DNA of 64,000 nt, from positions 1-64,000 of the forward strand of contig PBSR01000214.1 in NCBI GenBank assembly GCA_002726335.1. Reading direction: 5' to 3'. Of the stretch, positions 17,893 through 27,059 are shown in pieces. Each line of letters starts with the position of its first letter. The stretch's first letter is position 1. Origin of the DNA: Gemmatimonadaceae bacterium. Lineage in GTDB: Bacteria > Latescibacterota > UBA2968 > UBA8231. The position numbers were made by a program, and so were the translations under genes. The notes below the pieces were generated by a model that saw only the letters and a list, made by a program, of their open reading frames with translations, ran no database searches and was not told where the DNA came from.

Positions 17893-20800
17893 TCTGGGGC
17901 CCCCGTCATCCGGCGGCTGGCCTGCAGGTATTGTTCGCCGCCACGCGAGAGATCACGCAGAACGATGCGGGCATTGGCGCCCACGCAGTCCCAGTCGAAG
18001 GCACGCTGTTCTGCCTCACTGGCCTCGTGTTCATGAAACTCCTCGCGCAGGGCGACACGATCCCACAGACCGACACCGATGTTCGGCTCGATCATGACGA
18101 TGCGCCAACCAGAGACCGTCCCCGGGAAACGCATGCCGCCGCGTTGCAGCAGGTAGACGGGTTCACCATCTGACTCCTGCTCGACCTCGACAAGGTCACC
18201 CTCTTCATGGAACTGAGGCGTCACCAGGAAGTCGAGCATCATGTACCGCGGTGTCCCGTACGACACGCCTGTCAGGTCCTTGCCTACGTGTCGACCGGCT
18301 TCTTCGACGTAAGCAGACTCGGAGCGCCGCTCGTAGGCGGCCAGGGCTTCCATGACGCGTCGGGCGGCGTCGGCCAGTCCGTCGAACAGGGGTTCACGGT
18401 GAGCGGCATGGATGAACTCGGGCAGGAATTGCTCGAGACTGCCGCCCCGGCCGACGTTGGTGATCAACTGCTTGCTGTTCAGCGTGATCCAGTGCGACAG
18501 GTGCCACTTCTCCTCCAGCGGCACGTCCGCCGCGGGATCGTCGGTGGAGACGATGACACGATGTGAACCGTAGAGCGGGGACTTGGGCCGTCGCCGCCGT
18601 TCGACAGCTGACCCCCACTCGATGACCTGCCGCCGGACAAAGGAATCCATGAAGGCCTCCGTCGCCCAGTATTGCGGGCTGGCGACGATGACCTCCTGGA
18701 TGGCGACATTGTGACGCCGGCTGATCTGGTAGATGAAGTCGACGGCGCTCTCAAGCTCCTCCTCGTCGACTTCGGCGTCGGCCAGCTTCCGCAACACAAA
18801 GGCCCGGGCATTGCGGCCACCCGATTCAGCGGCATCCTTGATCATCACGAGTCGGTGCTGTCGGGCAAAGGCTCGCAGGCCCGGGTAGTCTCCACCGTCG
18901 TCCAGACCGTCTTCGATCCAGCCCTTTGCCGTCCTCTCATCAATCGAACGTGTCGTCCAGGCGGCAAGCCAGTCGATCTCCTGCGGTACGTCAACGCCGG
19001 ATCCGGCATCGAAGATGTCAGGATACTTGGCCTTGTCGTAGGTCGTCCAGGTGTGGAACAGAGACTGCACAGAGAAGGGAAGGCCGCAGTCTTCCAGGCG
19101 TCCAGAGTCGTAGTCCGGATCGCCGTGGAACGGATAGACCACCGCGGCGCGGACGGGTCGCGAGAACCGGACGGCGAGGCGAATCCCTTTCGCATGGCAA
19201 CCCGCCGACCGATTGGCGGCCTGCTTCTCATCGAGACCGGCGTGCCGGACCAGTGCCGTGGCGTACTCCGCGGCGGAGACATACACGTGACCGGAGTGGA
19301 TCTCGGCGACCGGTCGTGAATGACCTGGATGCTCTACCAGTTCGCAGCGGCGCGTGATGATCAGGTTGGCGCCAGGCCGGCCCTCGGCGATCAATTCGGC
19401 CGCCAGCGTCGGTCCCTCGCGCAGGGCGCGCGAGTAGTGGGTGCGACCCACCGGCAGGGCGATCACATGGTTGACGCGGTGCTCGGCATCGATCACTTCC
19501 GGGTCGAACTCGGGGAAGACGACCGGCAAGGGAAAACCGTCGTTGCGAATAAAGGCGAGTTCGCGTACCTGTCCGTAGGCACGCCAGCGGCGCTCCGCCG
19601 CAGAGTTCGCGCTGGCACCGATGGGGTCGACCTGCGAGCCATCAGTAAAGTTGCCCAGCAGCAGGTCCTGGTGCTGAGCGGGCAGTTCTCCGACCTCGGT
19701 GTGGTGTACTACTACCTGACGCAGGTACCGTGCGAGCCAGGCGTGATGCTCGACGGCGAACTCATACAGGGCCTGGCCGGTAAGGTAGGCGTAACCGACG
19801 CCGCGAGAGTAGACCCATGGGCAGTATTCATAGAAGTGGTCATTGATCGTCTCGGCGTAGAAATCCGCCAGTGCCCGCCATAGACCGGTCGTATCCTGTT
19901 CGGCATCCGGTCGGGTGTAGGGCAGGGTCGTCTCGATGGCGAGAAGGATGTAGAACAGCTCGGCGCCGCGGGCGATCTGTTCAAGAGCGGCAGCCCCTGA
20001 CGTGACACCATCACGCGCCACGACGGCCTGAGACAGTCGGCCGAAGTCTCCCACATCCTCATACCCGCCAGCTACCTGGCGCCAGTTCTCCAGATCGATT
20101 TCACGTCCCAGAAACAACTGTGACAGGTGGTCGACGAAAACCTGCGCCACATCGGCATGGTCCTCGTCATAGTGTTGACTGACCAGTGCCAGCAGAGCGT
20201 TGCGCGTGTGCGAGATGAACGTGCCGAAGGCGGCATCCGTCACCGGAACACCGCCATCACCCAGAGCGGACATGGCCGCTTCGTAGGCGGCGTCGAAGCC
20301 AGCTTCAGTCGTCTCGACTGCTTCAGCGGCGCGGTAGCGCTCGTTCAGGGCCCGAGCCCGGGCGACTCGCTGGCCCAGTTGACGGCGTGCTTCCAGTGCC
20401 GCCACGGGGCGGTCCTCAGCGGCCTTGTTGGAACTCTCGAGACCCTTCTCCTCGCGGAAGTCCTCGATCTGTGGCTCCACTGCCGGGTGCAGCAACCCAT
20501 CCACGAGACTCGCCGAGACGCCGCTGTCGGCGGGACGGTTCAGATCCCGGGACCAGGCGTCGATCTCTTCCTGGTGAGCTCCATCCAGCAGAAAGACCCC
20601 CCCCACAGCGAGAAAGTCACCAAAGGTGAAGTCTTCGAGCCTGACGCCGGCGGCGATGCGAGCCAGGGCCCGGGCGAGCAACTCGTCCCGGGGGCGCAGG
20701 CGGCCGAAGCGGCGCAGCTTGTCGACCTCAGCCAACTGCTGTTGCACTTCCTGTTCGGCGCGGATCTCGTCGACGATGCGTTCATACGCGGCACGGGCAG

Positions 20801-23800
20801 CCTCGGTGTCGCCGGCACGCAAGGCGTCACCCAGCCGTGCCGCCCGCCGTTTGTGCCGGCGCATGGCGTGGCGCCAGCCCTCGACGGTTTCCTGGCCCAG
20901 TCCGATGCCGGTGTAGACCGATTCACGAGCGTATCTCTCAGCGGCGGCGAACCACAGCATGACGTCGAAGCGGTTCATCGCCCGGCGCCGGGCACCGGAG
21001 GCGCCGTCGACAATGACGAGGGCACTGTCGGGGTTGCCTTCAAGCATCAGTCGGCACACCTGCGACGGATCGGACAGCAGGTTGAGCAGATCACGATGGG
21101 GAATGCCGGTGTCGAGTACGTCGGCGCCCTGCAGGGCGCGTTCATAGGTGCGTTCGGGGCCCAACACCTGCAGGGCGAGGACATGGAGACGGCCGTCGAG
21201 CTGTTGTGCCAGCTGGCCCCCCCGATCCGCCGCCACATCGGACGCGGTGGCCCACAGGTCGGGATGGGGTCCGTAGGTGGCCAGGCTGGCGTCGATCTCG
21301 GCGTCGGAGAAATCGGCGGCCACAAGCTCTGCCCGCGCCGAATCCGCGATCGATTCCAGCTTGGTATCACTGGTGTACCCCAGCAGATCCTGCGTGGAGA
21401 GCCCCGTGGGAGATACGACACGGATCTCAGACGGTGTGGGCGGACCGGGGAACAGGTCGGTCAGGGAGGAGGCGGTCTCGGCCGTGTCCGGTGCCAGACC
21501 CAGCAGGCGCGCCGCCCTTGGCCCGCGGCCCCGTTCGGCCACCGCACCATATCCCTCGGAGAGCAAGCTGGCCAGGGTTTGCCCGTCGGCATCGAGGGCG
21601 TGGAACAGGTGATCACCGGTGCCACAGAGGATCTCGAACTTGCGCATACCGGCGGCGAAACGTCCGTCCTGCGTGTCGGGTTTGTATTCCGCCGTCAGTA
21701 CGATCACCGGAGAGGCCGCGACGTTGTCGTGGCGGCGTGCCGCCTCGGCCATGCCCCGGCGCAGCAGCCAGGTCTTGAAGAAGGGCATGAAGCGATTCAC
21801 GTGTTCGCCGCCGGCCACCATCTTGTGGATACCCCAGCGGGCCACGAGCGCCGTCGTCACCCGTTCGGGATCCCGAAGCTCTGGCTGACCGAGCCCCTCC
21901 AGGACCTCGGCCAGGCGGGGCAGCTGGAACACCGGTATGGGACCGTCACTGCCAGGCCGCACACCAAAGAGACTCTCTACACCTGCGGTGGTGCGCAACT
22001 GTTCTGCAGCCCACGATTCCCACTCAAAGCGCGTGCTGAACTCGTGCCGCCGATCGAGCAGCCCGTGAGCCGCTTTGGCGACGACGTCGTGATACTCGCC
22101 AGGTATGCCCAGCTGCCGGAGTTTCTCTGCACGTCCAAGGGTCAGCACGAATTCGAGGAACAACCCGTCTTTCGGCACACAGTAGCCACCGTAGCCTTCG
22201 CCGGCGGGATGGATGATGCGGTCGCGACGGCGGCTCATCTGGTCGCCCATCTCCTCGACATCGCCATGGGCGCTGGCTGTCACCATCAGGGAGAGGGCAT
22301 TGGAAAACGCAAAGTGAGACGCCATGCTGGCATTCTCGCCGGTTTTCAGCACTTCCGGCTCGGTCAGACTGTCGTAGCTGCGCACCGTCTTGTTGATCAG
22401 GCCATACACATCCCGGCCGACCCGGGCGGCGGCCCGGTCGGCGCCACCCACCCACTGGGCCCACGTCTCGACCGATTCACGTTCGCGATGGCCAAGATCG
22501 ACGCGGCTCGGCGTGTAGAGCAGGTGGAACCGTTTGCTGCCACCCACAGCGCTGAACCTGTGGCGGGGCTCCAGGGCTTCGACGTGAAGTCCGCGCTCGA
22601 GCAGTATCTGCTTACGCGCCGTCGTTTTGGACAGACGCTGAAACCGTCGCAGGTAGTTCTTGCGGCGATCGTCACCGTCGGCGCCGCGCTCGGCGGCCCA
22701 GAACTCCAGCAGGCGGGAGCGAGCCAGGAACCGCGTGAAGGTCTCGAGATCCTGACGGTAATGCTCGTCGGCCTCGATGGTCCACATCGTGGCTTCGTCC
22801 GCCGACAGCGACGGGTCCTCCTTCCGGGTGGCGTCGATCTCTTCCTGCAGCTGGTGGCCGTTGCGGGCCACGACCCGCGTCAGGGCCTGCTGGCGCAGCT
22901 GTTCGCCATGGTCGGCGAGGATGGCGGCCAGTTCATCTGGATCGCCCACGTCCTCGTCGCTGCGGTTGCCGGTACGCTCCTCGCTCAGTTCGAGCAGGGC
23001 GCCAAGCACGGCGACTTCCTCCTGAACGGACCGATTGCGGCCGACGACGCGGGCGACTGCAGAGATTTCCTCGAGGTTCTCCTCGGCGGCGATCTCCTCC
23101 ACCTCCACCCAGATTCCCAACTCGTGAACGATGCGCGAGCCGAGGGCGGCAAGACGCAGGCGGAAGCGGGATTGACGGGCGCTGACCTCGGCTGTCAGAC
23201 CGGCCTCGGCGACGACGTTGTAGAGGGCCATCGACTCTTCCAGCCAGGTGCGTATGTACCCCTGCGTCATGCCCGCAGACTGGGTGGTGAGCACGTGCAG
23301 CACCGGCAAGGGGCGCCGTGGTCCCTTCGTGATCGGCAGGAACCCGTCGATGCCGGCTGCCACCTCGGGCCCCAGGTGGCGACCCACGGCCTCGCGCCAG
23401 GACGTGTTCCGGGCGGCGAGTCGGACGCGTGACCACGTCGATTCCTCGTCTGTCACGGCGACGGCAACCGTTGCCAGCAGGGCGTCGAAGGGCTCGATCT
23501 CCTCTTCCTCGACAAGGCGCTGCAGCGCCCCGCCGGGCGCATTGGCCATGAAGCGCACGACGACGGCGGCTGCGGCGATATCGTCAGCGGCGGCCCCCGC
23601 GGACCATTCGAGAGCGGCCGCCTCTTCGTTGTCAGCTGACGTCTCCGTCTCACGCCATAGCAGCAGTCGGGCGGCCGACACATGCTCGGAATCGAGTACG
23701 GCCTGCACGTTCTCGGCCCAATGGTCGGCCATCTCTTCGCGGAAGGACTCCTCCATGCCGGCGATGTCGATGACGGTACGGGTTGTCTCCTGGCCGCCCT

Positions 23801-25328
23801 CTTCGACGAGGATCTCCTCCTTGATGAACAGGGGGATCGCTTCGATCCAGTGGTCGGCAAAGCGTAGCCAGCGATAGTCGGGGCTGGAGTAGACACGATC
23901 GCCGGCGAGGCGCACCAGTTTGGTCAGGTTGTCGGCCTTGCCGAGGTACGGCTCCTCGAACTCGTTGATTTTCACCAGCAGGTGCGAACCGGTAGGCGAA
24001 GGGCGCTGGCTGATCACGACATAGGCGGCGTCACGTGAGGGCGAGTGCAACAACTCCGTGCGCACCTTCTCGACCAGCTGCAGTCGTCGCGACGTCAGGG
24101 CGGCGATGTCATCCGGGGCCACCGCAGGCAGCGCGACCCCTGAGACCATCTCATCGCCATGGTCTTCCACCCGTGCTCTGGCCAGATGCAGGCGTGCCAT
24201 CAAGGCGTCCCGCTGGGCATCGAGGGCGGCTTCTTCATAACGTTCGCAGGCGCCCTCCAACTGGATCAGTGACACCGGCAGGCTGCCCTGCAGCAGCATC
24301 TGCAGTTCCATCGCCGGCGACTGCAGCGCTTCGGCGTCCGCGGCCAGGTTCCACGCCTCGGTCCCCAAGGCGGGCCAACCCGCACCCGGATCGAGTTGGG
24401 CCGCATCGGCGAACAGGGTTCCCTGGTTGTGAAAGGCACGGCTCATCCGCCCGAAGACGAGTTGCTGACCCGCGGCGCGGGCCTCACCGGCCAGGCGACG
24501 AATGTTGTCAGCCTCGACATCGTGGTCGTAGTCACGCAGGATGGCGTAGAGCAGCAGGCGTTTCTCATCGACATCGGCGTCGCTGTCCAGTACCTCTCCT
24601 GCGGCCTGACGGTCGTAGGGTAGATCGACGCGGTCCTGTCCCAGGATCCAGGTGACCCAACGGTCGAGAGACTCATCGTCGGTCGTGCGCACGGCGCGTC
24701 GAAGAAACAGAGACAGCAGGTTTCCCGAGTCGAGATAGGGACCCTCGAGCACGCCGTGGAGCAGGGCGCGATCGGCTCGACCGAGGCGCTCGTACAGCCC
24801 GGCCGTCCAGTGCAGGGAGGCGCGAAGAGAGGCGCCGGCGACGATGTCAAGGTGGGCGTACAGGCTCAGCGCGAGGGTCAACTCGAAGCCGCGTAACTGT
24901 TCGGGGGAACTGGTGCACAGTTCGTTCTTGCCGGCGTCGAGGCTGATACCCAATGCCGGCGCCACATCCGTCGACAGCCAGAGGTGCCCTCCGTCCCAAT
25001 CCACGAGCCGCTCGTGGCCGGAGACAAAGTCGAGATGGATCTCACCGCCGCAGACGGACTGCAGGCTGGTGGCCACTTCTGCAAGATGGGGATCCCCCTC
25101 GAAGCGCCGTGGCACGAGACGCAGGGCTCGCTCAAGGAGGAGGGACCCGAGACGGGTGGCTTCGTCGGCGTCGTCTGGCAGCCGCACGCCGCCATCGGCA
25201 AACAGGCGGGTGCCTGTCACGAGCGTGGCCGAACAGCGGATCTGCCCGACACTGCGACGGCCGCGCCAGATGCCCTGCCGTCGCTGATAGTCCGCCACCA
25301 GGCGGAGGGGGAAGCTGCTGTCAGCCAC
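17889..25328 (-). CDS. Giant 2479-residue protein of unknown function with ATP-grasp-like C-terminus
   Basis: I do not recognise the family. There is no signal peptide, membrane segment, low-complexity region or clear internal repeat, so it should be a large cytoplasmic multidomain protein. The last about 350 residues resemble an ATP-grasp fold: RLVMIKDAAESGGRNARAF with a candidate ATP lysine (about 2163), VAIQEVIVAS (about 2210), WITLNSKQLITNVGRGGSLE (about 2293, RimK-like NxGRGG) and MIEPNIGVGLWDRV (about 2414). The middle has IIHPAGEGYGGYCVPKDGLF (about 1046) with an invariant-looking Cys-Pro-Lys-Asp. The N-terminal 850 residues are mostly helical. It overlaps the HDOD gene by eight bases and the ATP-grasp gene by four. 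A synthetase or ligase role is inferred only from the C-terminus. The uninterrupted 7.4 kb frame shows that it is under selection. Confidence 0.8.
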   Translation of the reverse strand: MADSSFPLRLVADYQRRQGIWRGRRSVGQIRCSATLVTGTRLFADGGVRLPDDADEATRLGSLLLERALRLVPRRFEGDPHLAEVATSLQSVCGGEIHLDFVSGHERLVDWDGGHLWLSTDVAPALGISLDAGKNELCTSSPEQLRGFELTLALSLYAHLDIVAGASLRASLHWTAGLYERLGRADRALLHGVLEGPYLDSGNLLSLFLRRAVRTTDDESLDRWVTWILGQDRVDLPYDRQAAGEVLDSDADVDEKRLLLYAILRDYDHDVEADNIRRLAGEARAAGQQLVFGRMSRAFHNQGTLFADAAQLDPGAGWPALGTEAWNLAADAEALQSPAMELQMLLQGSLPVSLIQLEGACERYEEAALDAQRDALMARLHLARARVEDHGDEMVSGVALPAVAPDDIAALTSRRLQLVEKVRTELLHSPSRDAAYVVISQRPSPTGSHLLVKINEFEEPYLGKADNLTKLVRLAGDRVYSSPDYRWLRFADHWIEAIPLFIKEEILVEEGGQETTRTVIDIAGMEESFREEMADHWAENVQAVLDSEHVSAARLLLWRETETSADNEEAAALEWSAGAAADDIAAAAVVVRFMANAPGGALQRLVEEEEIEPFDALLATVAVAVTDEESTWSRVRLAARNTSWREAVGRHLGPEVAAGIDGFLPITKGPRRPLPVLHVLTTQSAGMTQGYIRTWLEESMALYNVVAEAGLTAEVSARQSRFRLRLAALGSRIVHELGIWVEVEEIAAEENLEEISAVARVVGRNRSVQEEVAVLGALLELSEERTGNRSDEDVGDPDELAAILADHGEQLRQQALTRVVARNGHQLQEEIDATRKEDPSLSADEATMWTIEADEHYRQDLETFTRFLARSRLLEFWAAERGADGDDRRKNYLRRFQRLSKTTARKQILLERGLHVEALEPRHRFSAVGGSKRFHLLYTPSRVDLGHRERESVETWAQWVGGADRAAARVGRDVYGLINKTVRSYDSLTEPEVLKTGENASMASHFAFSNALSLMVTASAHGDVEEMGDQMSRRRDRIIHPAGEGYGGYCVPKDGLFLEFVLTLGRAEKLRQLGIPGEYHDVVAKAAHGLLDRRHEFSTRFEWESWAAEQLRTTAGVESLFGVRPGSDGPIPVFQLPRLAEVLEGLGQPELRDPERVTTALVARWGIHKMVAGGEHVNRFMPFFKTWLLRRGMAEAARRHDNVAASPVIVLTAEYKPDTQDGRFAAGMRKFEILCGTGDHLFHALDADGQTLASLLSEGYGAVAERGRGPRAARLLGLAPDTAETASSLTDLFPGPPTPSEIRVVSPTGLSTQDLLGYTSDTKLESIADSARAELVAADFSDAEIDASLATYGPHPDLWATASDVAADRGGQLAQQLDGRLHVLALQVLGPERTYERALQGADVLDTGIPHRDLLNLLSDPSQVCRLMLEGNPDSALVIVDGASGARRRAMNRFDVMLWFAAAERYARESVYTGIGLGQETVEGWRHAMRRHKRRAARLGDALRAGDTEAARAAYERIVDEIRAEQEVQQQLAEVDKLRRFGRLRPRDELLARALARIAAGVRLEDFTFGDFLAVGGVFLLDGAHQEEIDAWSRDLNRPADSGVSASLVDGLLHPAVEPQIEDFREEKGLESSNKAAEDRPVAALEARRQLGQRVARARALNERYRAAEAVETTEAGFDAAYEAAMSALGDGGVPVTDAAFGTFISHTRNALLALVSQHYDEDHADVAQVFVDHLSQLFLGREIDLENWRQVAGGYEDVGDFGRLSQAVVARDGVTSGAAALEQIARGAELFYILLAIETTLPYTRPDAEQDTTGLWRALADFYAETINDHFYEYCPWVYSRGVGYAYLTGQALYEFAVEHHAWLARYLRQVVVHHTEVGELPAQHQDLLLGNFTDGSQVDPIGASANSAAERRWRAYGQVRELAFIRNDGFPLPVVFPEFDPEVIDAEHRVNHVIALPVGRTHYSRALREGPTLAAELIAEGRPGANLIITRRCELVEHPGHSRPVAEIHSGHVYVSAAEYATALVRHAGLDEKQAANRSAGCHAKGIRLAVRFSRPVRAAVVYPFHGDPDYDSGRLEDCGLPFSVQSLFHTWTTYDKAKYPDIFDAGSGVDVPQEIDWLAAWTTRSIDERTAKGWIEDGLDDGGDYPGLRAFARQHRLVMIKDAAESGGRNARAFVLRKLADAEVDEEELESAVDFIYQISRRHNVAIQEVIVASPQYWATEAFMDSFVRRQVIEWGSAVERRRRPKSPLYGSHRVIVSTDDPAADVPLEEKWHLSHWITLNSKQLITNVGRGGSLEQFLPEFIHAAHREPLFDGLADAARRVMEALAAYERRSESAYVEEAGRHVGKDLTGVSYGTPRYMMLDFLVTPQFHEEGDLVEVEQESDGEPVYLLQRGGMRFPGTVSGWRIVMIEPNIGVGLWDRVALREEFHEHEASEAEQRAFDWDCVGANARIVLRDLSRGGEQYLQASRRMTGAPE

Positions 25329-26855
25329 CGGTCTGCTGGAGGAAACCGATGGTAGCGCTCTTGATCCGTGGCGCCAGCACGTAGCACAGCTTGAAAAAGT
25401 TCTTGAAGTCGATCATCTCCCACATGAAGGGAGGGATACCAATCCGGGTCATGACATCGACGAGATCTTCAAAGATCTCGGTGGCGATGACCTCCTCCAC
25501 GGCATCGGGACCGGTCTTGGTCGACTTCTTCATCCCCTTGTCGATGCGTTCGAAGAGCAGCGTGAAGGGGTGCTGGGAATCGGCAACGGGATAGGGAAAC
25601 AGGCAGTTGGCGGCCATGTTCGCGAAGGCCACCAGCTTCAGCAGATCCGGCGAGTGCTCCGAGACATCATGGTGGTGGATGATGACCTGACGCATGCTGT
25701 CATCCACCTCCCAGCGGTCGGCGAGGCGCCCGCCGATCACCTGGTGGTCGATGTCCTTCATGAGGAAGCGCTCGATTTCGATCACCGGGCGGGCCCACAT
25801 ACTGTCCCCGGCCTGGGCCTCCTGGACCTCCTGCTCGACGAGGGTCATGACCAGCTCGAGGGAGTCCTCCAGGCACATCGTCATCGTGACCTTGCCGACG
25901 TCGTGGAGCAGACCCGAGGTGAAGGTCTCGTCATTCTCACCGAGGCTGAACTTGCGCCACAGGCCGGTTTCTTTCAGCAACTCGGCTTCGTCTTCTTCGA
26001 GCTGATAGCGCTCGAATTCGGTCTTCGACTGCGAATCCTGCTCCTTGGGGTCTGCCGGCAGGGCCAGCAGCTTGGAGAAGAAGCCAACGGCCAGTGAGTG
26101 TCGCCAGAACTGGTCGATCGTCGCCTCTGACGTCTTCTGAAAGATCTGTCGGATCTGGCAGGCGGTGACGATCTCGCGGATCGTCTTGGCACTGGCCAGG
26201 GCGACGGCCTGATCGATGGTTTCCACGCGCGAGCGGAAGCCGTAACGGGCCGAGTTGAGGATGCGGAGGATGACGGTCTTGGTCGGCAGGTCGTCATCGA
26301 TCGCTTCGGCCCACTTCTTCGGCGGGTCGAGATCGTCGAGCTCGGCGACCTTGCGCTGCGTATCGGGCAGGGAAGGGAAAGAGTTGACCGCGTCGAGACG
26401 CTTGTCGATGGCAGCCGCGCGCTCCTCCGGCGTCATGCTTTCGAGGTCCGAGCCAGCCACCGCCATGCCGGAGAGAATGTACTCCTGGATCAGCGGCTGA
26501 TAGAAGGTCTCGTTGGCGTCCTTGGCCATCACCAGCACGACCTCCAGCTCTTCGAGGTTGTGCTGTGTCGTCGAGTACTCGCTGGGCGTTGCACCCAGTG
26601 GGCACGGGTGACCAGCATGCGGGCCACGGTAACGCCGTTGCCGCGTAGTCCCGGGCCGATGAGGACCATCTTCACATCGTCGATGAACTTCTTGAGGGTC
26701 GTTGCCACCTCGCCGGAGTCGGCACAGACCGCGTAGCGAACCTGCTCATCGGCGTCGAGCAGGGCGTTTTCCACCTTCAGACCCTTGACGAAGGATGTGA
26801 GGTGGGGACGCGGGGCGATCTTGTCGCCGAGGATGATCAGGGGATTGCCGGCCAC
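25321..26855 (-). CDS. HDOD-domain protein with receiver-like N-terminus (frameshifted)
   Basis: The long second part (from near 26598 down to 25321) is an HDOD domain: FPSLPDTQRKVAELDDL, ILRILNSARYGF, then SGLLHDVGKVTM and VIIHHHDVSEHSP. HDOD proteins are signalling modules related to HD hydrolases, usually without full catalytic residues. The N-terminal about 85 residues (from ATG 26855, MAGNPLIILGDKI) look like a pseudo-receiver domain and end in another frame at ARMLVTRAH. The sequence then resumes as GATPSEYSTTQHNLEELEVV after one missing base near 26597-26603. Restored length is about 511 residues. It is the first gene of the giant-protein operon, so it may regulate or scaffold that system. 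Confidence 0.75.
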
Positions 26856-26981
26856 CGGTGTCTCCAGAGGAGTTGTCTACCCCTGGCGTAAGGCCATGCA
26901 CGGGCAGGGAGATAGAGCCGGTTAAGGTAGCCCTGCCTGTCAGGGAGCGCAATCAGGGACCCGAATCCCGAACAGGACAAG

Positions 26982-27014
26982 AAAAACCCTCCGAAGCCTG
27001 GGGCTCCGGAGGGT
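26982..27014 (-). terminator. Rho-independent terminator after the NtrC-type regulator
   Basis: On the minus strand ACCCTCCG (27014-27007) pairs with CGGAGGGT (26993-26986). An inner AGCC/GGCT pair and a CCA loop give a stem of about 13 pairs, followed directly by TTTTTCTT. It sits 45 bases after the regulator stop and before the HDOD gene start, so it separates the two transcription units. The remainder of the 204-base gap shows no other clear signal. Confidence 0.85.
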
Positions 27015-27059
27015 CTGATGGGAATGCGGTTGCCGACGGCGGCAACGAGCCGCCGGGTC

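Noticed and set aside
22150..22210. UDP-sugar dehydrogenase catalytic domain in the giant protein
   Set aside because: Only the short Cys-Pro-Lys-Asp loop resembles it; the N-terminal NAD-binding fold and other conserved blocks are missing.
20127..23432. 1101-residue open frame on the plus strand inside the giant gene
   Set aside because: It is antisense to the giant protein, has no start signal and a biased composition typical of shadow frames in GC-rich DNA.
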